DNA from: Bacteroidota bacterium | GTDB taxonomy: Bacteria > Bacteroidota > Bacteroidia > Chitinophagales > Chitinophagaceae | Reading direction: 5' to 3' | DNA length: 59,046 nt | Assembly (NCBI GenBank): GCA_014190475.1 | Contig: BJGL01000005.1 | Location: forward strand, 1 to 59,046 | In this document: positions 1-7,366 of the stretch, piece after piece | Position numbering within the stretch: the stretch's first letter is position 1 | Layout: every line of letters starts with the position of its first letter | Translations under genes and position numbers: made by a program | The notes under the pieces: model-generated | What the model was told of the DNA's origin: nothing | The model's input: the letters and a program-made list of their open reading frames with translations, nothing else | The model's database searches: none

Positions 1-229
1 CCTGTGCTGCAATGGAGTAAGCACGTCTAGGAGAATCTTGAAAACAAAAAGCTTTTACCTGATATCCCAGCTCTCCCAACGAAGCAGCTGCAGAAGCTCC
101 CGCCAAACCGGTACCCACTACAATTACTTCTAGCTTTCTTTTGTTAGCTGGATTGACCAGTTTACAATGTCCCTTGTAGTCAGTCCATTTATGTTCGAGA
201 GGGCCAGCTGGTATTTTGGAATCAATCAT
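1..229 (-). CDS. sdhA: Succinate dehydrogenase / fumarate reductase flavoprotein subunit, N-terminal fragment
   Basis: Translating the minus strand from the ATG at 229 gives an open frame to the window edge. The N-terminus begins [15 protein letters not shown] and then shows the FAD-binding dinucleotide fold, [21 protein letters not shown], followed by an SIAAQ-type motif, all typical of the Bacteroidota SdhA/FrdA flavoprotein. It oxidises succinate to fumarate in the membrane-attached complex II. It starts 26 nt after the stop of sdhC, so the two form one operon in the order sdhC-sdhA, with the Fe-S subunit gene expected beyond the edge. Only about 76 codons are visible. Confidence 0.9.
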   Translation of the reverse strand, partial: MIDSKIPAGPLEHKWTDYKGHCKLVNPANKRKLEVIVVGTGLAGASAAASLGELGYQVKAFCFQDSPRRAYSIAAQ

Positions 230-255
230 AGAAAAGTATTACTAGATTAATAAAT

Positions 256-942
256 TTATTTCACCCAACCTGCGTACATGCTTATTGGCATTAAAGCAAA
301 TGCCAGGGAAACCACAATTGAAAATGCGGTACCCGCACTTTCAATAATTTTCAAATAACGAGGATTGCTAACACCCAATGTTCTGAATGCACTTTGAAAA
401 CCATGCATCAAATGCCAAGCCAACGAGAGGCAGCCAATGGTGTAAAGAACAACAACAGGGAGATTTCCTTGAAAAACACTTAACATTTCGCCATACAAGT
501 TGTGATACTCTTTTCCATCTATCATCACAGGTTCCAAACCAGTAATTCGACTGGGCACCCAAAAATGAGCCAGATGCATTACCAGAAAAAGGAACAACAG
601 GGTTCCCAGAATTCCCATACTACGGCTGTACCACTTACTTCCCTTATTTCCCATGGAAACTGCATACCCTTTTTTTCGAGCAGCACGGTTGGTCAGTTCC
701 AACGACCAGCCTTGGAAAATATGCAATAGAAAACCAGCAAACAGCCCTACCTCCAATAAACGAGGAACTACGTTGGCTCCCATAAAATGAGCTGCTTTGT
801 TGAACATGACGCCACCGTCCATTGCCCATATACAGGCATTTAATCCAACGTGTACAATTAGGAACAGGATCAAGAAGATTCCTGTCAACCCCATAGTCCA
901 TTTCCTACCTACAGAGGAATTGAACAATGCAGACCATTTCAT
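256..942 (-). CDS. sdhC: Succinate dehydrogenase cytochrome b558 subunit
   Basis: A 228-residue membrane protein with five hydrophobic stretches (about 15-40, 63-78, 108-128, 160-180, 200-222) and conserved histidines in the helices (HVG, LLHIFQG, MHLAHFW, WHLMHGFQ) that would ligate two hemes b. This is the single-subunit diheme anchor used by Bacteroidota and epsilonproteobacteria. It passes electrons between the flavoprotein/Fe-S subunits and menaquinone. It is first in the sdhCA(B) operon. A -33/-7 promoter lies about 55 nt upstream (997-1030). Length and motif order match the family and nothing is missing. Confidence 0.93.
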   Translation of the reverse strand: MKWSALFNSSVGRKWTMGLTGIFLILFLIVHVGLNACIWAMDGGVMFNKAAHFMGANVVPRLLEVGLFAGFLLHIFQGWSLELTNRAARKKGYAVSMGNKGSKWYSRSMGILGTLLFLFLVMHLAHFWVPSRITGLEPVMIDGKEYHNLYGEMLSVFQGNLPVVVLYTIGCLSLAWHLMHGFQSAFRTLGVSNPRYLKIIESAGTAFSIVVSLAFALMPISMYAGWVK

Positions 943-996
943 CGGCTAGAAATTATAAGGTTAGCGATAGTAAAAATCAAGCAATTCTTCAGCTTG

Positions 997-1030
997 CAAA
1001 ATTAACAAGCCGCAAGTAAAAAAGGGCAAA
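997..1030 (-). promoter_or_regulatory. Bacteroidota-type promoter for sdhC
   Basis: On the minus strand TTTG (1030-1027) is followed after 22 nt by TAATTTTG (1004-997), which fits the TTTG...TAnnTTTG consensus of the phylum's primary sigma factor. The start codon of sdhC is 54 nt further on. Found by eye; no start-site data. Confidence 0.55.
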
Positions 1031-1060
1031 GAATTTTGTAAAAAACGTTCTTTTTCAACT

Positions 1061-1636
1061 TTATAGATCAAGATCCGGAAGTCCGGAACCTAAGAGAAGG
1101 CCCACCTTTTTAAAAAGATGAAAGGGCTTATAAGTACGCCAGTCAGGTAGTGTTATCAATGGTAATAAACGATCAAGTCGGGCTTGTTGAAATTCCAAGG
1201 AGCTGGAGACCGAAAGATTCAAACAGACGGCCCACCCGCCTCTATCCAGCAGCTCCTCTTTCCACTCCTCATAATAGTCCGTTCCATCAAAATGAAAATT
1301 CAAAACATTTTCCCCGATTAAAATGAAGTGACAAATCCCTTCGTCCATAAATTTCTCAAGCACCTCTCGCTTGAGCTGCATGATATCATTTTCCAGGGCA
1401 TCATTCCATTCGCCCAATAATTCAATAACCATGTAGCGTTCCTCATAGTCAGCAATCAATACTTTCAGGTAAAGGGTTCTGCTTCCAAACTCATCCCACA
1501 ATGGATGAATGTAGTAGTTGTATACAGTTTGAGAAAACTCAAACTCTGAATACACTCTTCCGAAAAAAGGAGAACGCTGATCCTGTTCACTTATATAAAC
1601 ATGCTGCCAATTATAAAACGGCTCGAGCGTGTGCAT
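1061..1636 (-). CDS. Conserved protein of unknown function, last gene of the murQ operon
   Basis: A 191-residue soluble protein with no signal peptide or membrane segment. It is rich in aromatic and acidic residues (for example DGTDYYEEWKEELLDRGGW near 118-136). I do not recognise a catalytic motif. It starts 9 nt after the murQ stop on the same strand, so it should be co-transcribed with murQ and the sugar kinase. That placement suggests a cytoplasmic role near amino-sugar recycling, but this is inference only. The length of the frame and the tight spacing support a real gene. Confidence 0.8.
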   Translation of the reverse strand: MHTLEPFYNWQHVYISEQDQRSPFFGRVYSEFEFSQTVYNYYIHPLWDEFGSRTLYLKVLIADYEERYMVIELLGEWNDALENDIMQLKREVLEKFMDEGICHFILIGENVLNFHFDGTDYYEEWKEELLDRGGWAVCLNLSVSSSLEFQQARLDRLLPLITLPDWRTYKPFHLFKKVGLLLGSGLPDLDL

Positions 1637-1645
1637 ACAATCGAA

Positions 1646-2458
1646 TTACGATAAGAGCAATAAAGCTTTCTTGACACTGCCGGCTTTTAGCAAAAGATTC
1701 TTGGCATCTTCATAGGATTCAAGTTTGGCCTTTTCCATTAACATTTTTGTTCCGCGATCCACCAACTTCTCATTGGTGAGTTGCATGTTGACCATTTTGT
1801 TGTCCTCCACCCTACCCAATTGTATCATTACGGAGGTAGAAATCATATTCAGTACCAATTTTTGTGCAGTTCCACTTTTCATACGGGTGCTTCCGGTTAC
1901 AAACTCAGGACCAACCACTACTTCAATAGGATAATCCGCCGCAGCACTTAAGGGGGACTGAGGGTTACAACAAATACTGCCAGTTATTATGCCATTTTCC
2001 CTGCAACGCTGTAAGGCGCCTATTACATAGGGCGTGGTTCCACTGGCTGCTATTCCAATAACAACATCTTGTGCAGATACAGTATGCCCTTGCAAGTCGA
2101 TCCATCCTTGTTCCCAGCTATCCTCTGCATTCTCCACTGCTTTTGTAATGGCTTGTTCTCCTCCTGCAATAATTCCAATTACTAAACCAGGAGGAACTCC
2201 ATAGGTAGGTGGACATTCACTTGCATCTACTATACCCAATCGACCACTCGTCCCTGCCCCAATATAAAACAGGCGACCCCCCATAAGCATTTTATCGGCA
2301 ATTACTTCCACTAATTTTTCAATCTGCGGAATTGCATTTGCTATAATTGTAGGAACTTTTTGATCCTCCTCATTGATATGCGTTAGCAACTGCTTGATAG
2401 ACATTTTTTCCAAATGCCGATATAAACTACTATTCTCTGTGATACGTTCAAAACTCAT
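1646..2458 (-). CDS. murQ: N-acetylmuramic acid 6-phosphate etherase
   Basis: MurQ cleaves the lactyl ether of MurNAc-6-phosphate to give GlcNAc-6-phosphate and D-lactate in peptidoglycan recycling. The 270-residue protein carries the SIS sugar-phosphate fold with the signature GRLFYIGAGTSGRLGIVDAS followed by ECPPTYG (about 61-87), which includes the family's catalytic glutamate, and a second conserved block GSTRMKSGTAQKLVLNMIST (about 189-208). The length is slightly shorter than the usual 300 because the C-terminal helical part is brief. It sits 3 nt downstream of a BadF-type kinase, a pairing known for MurNAc use. NagA, the next step, is at 44322-45404. Confidence 0.95.
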   Translation of the reverse strand: MSFERITENSSLYRHLEKMSIKQLLTHINEEDQKVPTIIANAIPQIEKLVEVIADKMLMGGRLFYIGAGTSGRLGIVDASECPPTYGVPPGLVIGIIAGGEQAITKAVENAEDSWEQGWIDLQGHTVSAQDVVIGIAASGTTPYVIGALQRCRENGIITGSICCNPQSPLSAAADYPIEVVVGPEFVTGSTRMKSGTAQKLVLNMISTSVMIQLGRVEDNKMVNMQLTNEKLVDRGTKMLMEKAKLESYEDAKNLLLKAGSVKKALLLLS

Positions 2459-2461
2459 AAA

Positions 2462-3304
2462 CTATGAATGATACTTTATCAGTCCTTGCATGGGGTTACG
2501 AAGAATGCTACCGAGCTCAAATTCATAATGTGCACAGAGTTGTTTTACCACATCACTGAAAATAGAGGCCACTCCCCCTGTGAAATGCAAGGGGAATTTC
2601 CATACCTCCGGATAACGACAGAGATGCTGAAAGAAGAAATCATTCAGCCCATCCTCGAGAATATTTTCAATCATGTAATGCCCCCTGTTCTCGGCAAGAA
2701 AAGTTGTAAACGTAGCTAAATACCGGTTAGGCAGTGGCTTCTTGTAAACATTTTCAAGAATCTCCGCCGGCGTTGTGGTATAGCTAAGATCAAAGCGACC
2801 CCTTAGTTCTTCGTCAAAAATCCCATAGAGATAATACTGGATTACTTTTTTGCCCAAATACGCCCCACTCCCCTCATCGCCCAGTACATAACCCAAGCCA
2901 GGACTATTTTTAATAATTTTCTTTCCGTTGTAAAAACAAGAATTAGAACCCGTACCCAAAATACAAGCAATCCCCTTTTCTCTACCACACAACGCTCGGG
3001 CAGCTCCCATAAGATCATGTGTAACTTCTATCTTGGCCTCGGGAAATAAAGCCTCGAGGGCTTTCCGTACAATTTTCGCATTTGAAGGGTTAGCACAACC
3101 TGTGCCGTAGTAAAATATTTCTTGAATATTCGCCTTCTTTAATCGAGGCAACAACTCTTGTTGAAGTAGTGAAATGATTTCTGGAGCACTTAAAAAATAG
3201 GGGCTAATACCAGCCGTGAGCAGGTTTCGTTTCTTAGTCCCTTCAAGAAGGCACCATTCCGTTTTTGTAGCACCGCTATCTGCAATCAATTTTACCGTAG
3301 CCAT
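2462..3304 (-). CDS. BadF/BadG-type amino-sugar kinase (probable MurNAc/GlcNAc kinase, MurK-like)
   Basis: A 280-residue ASKHA-fold kinase. The phosphate-1 loop is LIADSGATKTEW (about 6-17), the phosphate-2 region is GIACILGTGSNSCFYNG (about 110-126), and GLGYVLGDEGSGAYLGKKVI (about 135-154) is the BadF/BcrA family signature; FTGGVAS near the C-terminus is the adenosine loop. Members next to murQ phosphorylate MurNAc and/or GlcNAc, so a MurK role is the best reading; GlcNAc kinase is the alternative. It is the first gene of the kinase-murQ-unknown operon and is divergent from the S41 protease at 3377, with an inverted repeat in the gap. Confidence 0.85.
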   Translation of the reverse strand: MATVKLIADSGATKTEWCLLEGTKKRNLLTAGISPYFLSAPEIISLLQQELLPRLKKANIQEIFYYGTGCANPSNAKIVRKALEALFPEAKIEVTHDLMGAARALCGREKGIACILGTGSNSCFYNGKKIIKNSPGLGYVLGDEGSGAYLGKKVIQYYLYGIFDEELRGRFDLSYTTTPAEILENVYKKPLPNRYLATFTTFLAENRGHYMIENILEDGLNDFFFQHLCRYPEVWKFPLHFTGGVASIFSDVVKQLCAHYEFELGSILRNPMQGLIKYHS

Positions 3305-3342
3305 TGCTCAATCAACACAAAATAGGTTCAATGCAAATAAGT

Positions 3343-3358
3343 TAACTTGCACAAGTTA
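3343..3358. promoter_or_regulatory. Inverted repeat, candidate operator between divergent genes
   Basis: TAACTTG-CA-CAAGTTA: 7-bp perfect arms around a 2-nt spacer in the 72-nt gap between the kinase start (3304) and the S41 protease start (3377). Symmetry and location fit a dimeric repressor site that could control both directions. No cognate regulator is encoded nearby, so function is inferred. Confidence 0.4.
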
Positions 3359-3376
3359 CGCAAAATATAGGCCGGA

Positions 3377-4894
3377 ATGGTAAATAAAAAACGAGATATT
3401 GCGCTACCAATAATCATAGCACTTTTATTAATTCTTGTATTATTTGCCGGCCAATTTTTCTTTCCAGCCATTCATCTTTTTGGGAACAATAAGCAATCAA
3501 CCTACCAGCAAGTTTTAGAACTGGTCAAAAACAAATATGTAGATCCTGTAAACCTAGATAGCATAGAATCGGTTGCAGTGGATGAGTTGCTAAAAGAATT
3601 AGATCCCCACTCCAACTATCTCACCCCAATTGAAGTGACGGAGTCAGCTGAATTACTGAAAGGTCATTTTGAAGGCATTGGTGTGGAATTCAGTCTTTTC
3701 AACGACACGGCAACTATCACTTACGTAATCCCAAACGGTCCCGGCGAAAAAGCAGGTATTCAACCGGGGGATCAACTAGTAAGTGTCAATAAGCATTCTC
3801 TTATCCGGAAAAATATTTCCACGGATACAATTCGTTCCTTAGTAAGGGGAAAGCGAAATTCAATAGTGAACTTAACGCTAGTTAGAAATCAACAATCCTT
3901 ACAGTTAGCAGTTAAACGAGATCGCATACCGTTACCTGCAATTGAGGCCAAATACCTCCTTGACTCCAAAACTGGCTATATCCGCTTGGAACGCTTTTCT
4001 GAAACCAGTTATGAGGAATTCATGCAAGCGGTAGAAATGCTAAAAAAACAAGGAGCCCAACAACTTATTCTTGACTTGAGAGGAAACGGTGGCGGATTAT
4101 TGAGTGAAGCAGTAGACATTGCGGATGAATTTCTTGATCAGGATAAGCTTATTGTTTATACAGAAGGAAATAAAATTGGCAAACAAGAGTACCGCTCTCG
4201 CAGACCCGGACAATTTGAAAATGGAAAAATATTCCTGCTCATCGATGAATTTTCAGCCAGCGCCAGTGAAGTCTTAGCTGGGGCCATTCAGGATTGGTGT
4301 AGAGGCAAAATAATTGGCCGAACCTCCTTCGGTAAAGGGCTGGTGCAAGAGGAGTACAATCTTTCAAACGGTGGAGCATTACGGCTTACTGTAGCCCGGT
4401 ATTACACACCTTTAGGAAGATGCATCCAGTTGCCCTATCAGCAAATGGATACGCTTCAAAAGAACCGCTATTTTATTACCCCCTGCAAGGACACACTTCG
4501 CGCAGAGAATGGTATTACCCCCCATATTAAAATTCCTTCCACAACCGATACTACCCTGCTTGCATCAGTAACTATCATGAACGCCTTATCTCGTATCAAT
4601 CAGTTTTCTTTTGAGTACTATCAACAGAATATTTCAAGGCTTACTAAAAAAAATAGCCCCCAATCCCTGCTTACCGATAAGGAGTTATTGAAAGATATTT
4701 GGGAGAAATGGATACGCTCCGAAAAAATAGCGACTACTTCACCCCTCGCTTATTCGTCCGTTGAAAAACAGTTTTTAACAGAAAGAATCCTAGCCACCAT
4801 TGCAAGATACAAGTGGAGAAGCAATGGCTATTACCAGATTCTAAATGCAAACGACAGTACACTGCGTGTAGCCATGAAACTAATCAATCAATAA
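3377..4894 (+). CDS. S41 family C-terminal processing peptidase (CtpA-like)
   Basis: A 505-residue periplasmic protease with an N-terminal signal anchor (about 9-30), a PDZ domain (about 90-170) and the S41 catalytic domain. The motif EFSASASEV places the nucleophile at Ser295 with Asp306 (AIQDW) and the general base Lys320 (SFGKG), the same spacing as in E. coli Prc. Such enzymes trim or degrade envelope proteins. The C-terminal 100 residues are outside the catalytic core and unassigned. The stop overlaps none of its neighbours; the next gene begins 2 nt later, so the two are probably co-transcribed. Confidence 0.92.
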   Translation: MVNKKRDIALPIIIALLLILVLFAGQFFFPAIHLFGNNKQSTYQQVLELVKNKYVDPVNLDSIESVAVDELLKELDPHSNYLTPIEVTESAELLKGHFEGIGVEFSLFNDTATITYVIPNGPGEKAGIQPGDQLVSVNKHSLIRKNISTDTIRSLVRGKRNSIVNLTLVRNQQSLQLAVKRDRIPLPAIEAKYLLDSKTGYIRLERFSETSYEEFMQAVEMLKKQGAQQLILDLRGNGGGLLSEAVDIADEFLDQDKLIVYTEGNKIGKQEYRSRRPGQFENGKIFLLIDEFSASASEVLAGAIQDWCRGKIIGRTSFGKGLVQEEYNLSNGGALRLTVARYYTPLGRCIQLPYQQMDTLQKNRYFITPCKDTLRAENGITPHIKIPSTTDTTLLASVTIMNALSRINQFSFEYYQQNISRLTKKNSPQSLLTDKELLKDIWEKWIRSEKIATTSPLAYSSVEKQFLTERILATIARYKWRSNGYYQILNANDSTLRVAMKLINQ

Positions 4895-4896
4895 AA

Positions 4897-6258
4897 ATGG
4901 ATATAAAGAATAACATCCTTGAAACAATTGGCAATACTCCTCTAATTCGATTAAACCGAATTACCCGCACGTTGCCCTGTGAAGTATTGGCAAAAGTGGA
5001 CTACTTTAATCCTGGTAACTCGATCAAAGACAGAATGGCCTTAAAAATGGTGGAGGTTGCCGAGCAAGATGGACGCTTAAAACCAGGAGGTACCATCATA
5101 GAGGGCACTAGTGGTAATACAGGTATGGGATTGGCACTAGCAGCGGTTGTAAAAGGTTATCAATGCATTTTTGTTACTACCGATAAACAATCAAAAGAGA
5201 AAGTTGATATTTTAAAAGCCGTGGGGGCAGAAGTAATAGTATGCCCCACTAATGTGCTTCCTGAAGATCCCAGAAGTTATTATAGCGTTGCCGCACGATT
5301 AGCCAAAGAGATCCCCAACTCTTGCCACATGAATCAGTATGACAATCTGGCCAACCGACTGGCACATTACGAATCAACAGGACCAGAAATTTGGAAACAA
5401 ACTGATGGAAAAATAACACACCTGGTCTGCACAGCAGGTACCGGAGGTACCATTACGGGTACCGCAAAATATCTAAAGGAAAAAAATCCAGCTATTCAAA
5501 TTTGGGCCATTGATGTATATGGCTCCCTGCTCACTAAATACTTCAGAACAGGTGAAATTGATATGAATGAAGTAAAGCCATACATAAGCGAGGGTTTCGG
5601 AGAGGACTTTGTGCCTAAGAATTACGATATGCAGTATATTGATCACTTTGAGCAAGTGACCGATAAAGATGGTGCGATTATGGCTAGACGATTAGCTAAA
5701 GAAGAAGGCCTTTTCTGTGGATACAGTGCGGGAAGTTGTTTACAAGGACTTTTTCAATTAAAGGATAAATTGAAAAAGGGAGACATGCCTGTTTGTATTT
5801 TACATGACCACGGAAGTCGATATGTGGGAAAAATTTATAACGATCAATGGATGATGGAACGCGGCTTTTTAGATGTAAAAACGATTCGTGAAATTATTCG
5901 TAGCAGAGGATCCAAAAAATTAATCACAGTAGCACCTCAACACACGGTTTCCGAAGCCGTAGAATTGATGAAAAAATATGATGTTGAGCAAATACCGGTG
6001 ATGGAGGGCGAACAACCAGTGGGAGCGATTAGTCAACATGGGCTCTTTAAAAAAATATTTGCAGACCCCGATCTTAAAAACTCTTCTGTTCAGGCTGTGA
6101 TGGAAAAAGGATTTCCAATTGTACCCTTTGACAGCCCTGCAGAGAAGTTGACACAATACATCAGTAAGGATAATGGGGCTGTACTGACCCGAGACGAAGC
6201 AGGCGCTTACCATATTGTTACAAAATATGATGTAATTGCTGCCTTAGGGAACCCTTAA
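4897..6258 (+). CDS. cbs: PLP-dependent cystathionine beta-synthase with C-terminal CBS domain pair
   Basis: I place the start at the ATG at 4897 (453 residues, MDIKNNILETIGNTPL), not at the upstream in-frame ATG inside the previous gene, because this is where homology to the fold II PLP enzymes begins. NPGNSIKDR contains the Schiff-base lysine (Lys44), GTSGNTG binds the cofactor phosphate, and GTGGTITG is the second phosphate loop. Residues about 335-453 form two CBS motifs, which in this family usually sense nucleotides or AdoMet. There is no N-terminal heme domain. The enzyme condenses serine or a related substrate with homocysteine; a cysteine synthase activity cannot be excluded. It lies 2 nt behind the S41 protease gene. 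Confidence 0.88.
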   Translation: MDIKNNILETIGNTPLIRLNRITRTLPCEVLAKVDYFNPGNSIKDRMALKMVEVAEQDGRLKPGGTIIEGTSGNTGMGLALAAVVKGYQCIFVTTDKQSKEKVDILKAVGAEVIVCPTNVLPEDPRSYYSVAARLAKEIPNSCHMNQYDNLANRLAHYESTGPEIWKQTDGKITHLVCTAGTGGTITGTAKYLKEKNPAIQIWAIDVYGSLLTKYFRTGEIDMNEVKPYISEGFGEDFVPKNYDMQYIDHFEQVTDKDGAIMARRLAKEEGLFCGYSAGSCLQGLFQLKDKLKKGDMPVCILHDHGSRYVGKIYNDQWMMERGFLDVKTIREIIRSRGSKKLITVAPQHTVSEAVELMKKYDVEQIPVMEGEQPVGAISQHGLFKKIFADPDLKNSSVQAVMEKGFPIVPFDSPAEKLTQYISKDNGAVLTRDEAGAYHIVTKYDVIAALGNP

Positions 6259-6264
6259 AAAAAC

Positions 6265-6272
6265 TAGATTTG
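6265..6272 (+). promoter_or_regulatory. -7 promoter element for fba
   Basis: TAGATTTG matches TAnnTTTG exactly, 22 nt before the fba start; a weak -33 (TTAG) lies 17 nt upstream. It suggests the aldolase has its own promoter despite only 36 nt separating it from the preceding gene. Confidence 0.5.
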
Positions 6273-6294
6273 CAACCACTGAAATCCTCTTTTT

Positions 6295-7362
6295 ATGAAA
6301 AAATATAATGCAGGTGTACTACATGGTGAAGAATTAAAAGCGCTTTACCAAGATGCTATCGAAAACAATTTTGCGCTACCTGCTGTCAATACCATTGGAA
6401 CAAACTCGATTAACGCTACGCTGGAGACTGCTGCTAAAGTAAACTCCCCTGTTATTATACAATTCTCAAATGGTGGGGCGCAATTTATTGCTGGAAAAGG
6501 AATGCCCAACGATCAATTGCAAGGAAATATACAAGGAGGAATTTCAGGAGCTCTCCATGTCCATAATGTAGCAAAATATTATGGAGTACCAGTTGTGTTA
6601 CATACCGATCATGCTGCCAAAAAATGGCTGCCCTGGATTAGCGGATTATTGGATGCGGGTGAAACGTATTTCAAAGAGAAAGGACAGCCACTGTTTAGTT
6701 CACACATGTTAGACCTTAGCGAGGAACCTATAGAGGAGAACATTGCAACATCAGTTAGTTTTTTCAAACGTATGAAGCCGCTTGGAATGAGCATCGAGAT
6801 TGAACTTGGAGTAACCGGAGGAGAGGAAGATGGGGTTGACAATTCTGATGTTGAAAATTCAAAGCTTTACACACAACCTGCTGAGGTATCCTATGCCTAT
6901 ACCGAATTAAGTAAAGTAGGCCCTTTATTTACTGTAGCAGCAGCATTTGGTAATGTACATGGTGTATATAAACCTGGAAATGTTGAATTACGTCCTGTTA
7001 TTCTTAAAAACAGTCAAGATTATATTCAACAACAATTCAAGACTGGTGCTAAACCTGTCTACTTTGTATTCCATGGCGGGAGCGGTTCTCCACAAGAGCA
7101 AATTCGGGAGGCTATTTCTTATGGTGCGATCAAAATGAATATTGACACAGACTTACAATGGGCATTCTGGGATGGAGTACTTGGTAATTATAAAAAGAAC
7201 GAAGCCTATTTGCAAGGTCAATTAGGGAACCCCGAAGGGGACGATAAGCCCAATAAAAAATACTACGATCCCAGGGTGTGGTTACGTAAAGGTGAAGAAG
7301 CTTTCATCAAACGCTTGGAAGTTGCATTTGAGGATTTGAACTGCATTAATAGAAATGCATAA
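6295..7362 (+). CDS. fba: Class II fructose-bisphosphate aldolase
   Basis: A 355-residue zinc aldolase of the FbaA (class IIA) type. It interconverts fructose-1,6-bisphosphate with dihydroxyacetone phosphate and glyceraldehyde-3-phosphate. Visible motifs: VLHTDHAAKKWLPW with the catalytic Asp and a Zn histidine (about 101-114), IEIELGVTGGEEDGVDN (about 167-183), FGNVHGVYKPG with another Zn ligand (about 223-233), and FHGGSGSP (about 263-270) plus IKMNIDTDLQWA for phosphate binding. Length and motif order match E. coli FbaA. The gene converges on the protease gene at 7367 with only 4 nt between stop codons. Confidence 0.96.
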   Translation: MKKYNAGVLHGEELKALYQDAIENNFALPAVNTIGTNSINATLETAAKVNSPVIIQFSNGGAQFIAGKGMPNDQLQGNIQGGISGALHVHNVAKYYGVPVVLHTDHAAKKWLPWISGLLDAGETYFKEKGQPLFSSHMLDLSEEPIEENIATSVSFFKRMKPLGMSIEIELGVTGGEEDGVDNSDVENSKLYTQPAEVSYAYTELSKVGPLFTVAAAFGNVHGVYKPGNVELRPVILKNSQDYIQQQFKTGAKPVYFVFHGGSGSPQEQIREAISYGAIKMNIDTDLQWAFWDGVLGNYKKNEAYLQGQLGNPEGDDKPNKKYYDPRVWLRKGEEAFIKRLEVAFEDLNCINRNA

Positions 7363-7366
7363 TTGA

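Noticed and set aside
4813-4896. 28-residue N-terminal extension of the cystathionine synthase frame
   Set aside because: It is a shadow of the end of the S41 gene in another frame; family homology begins at the ATG at 4897.
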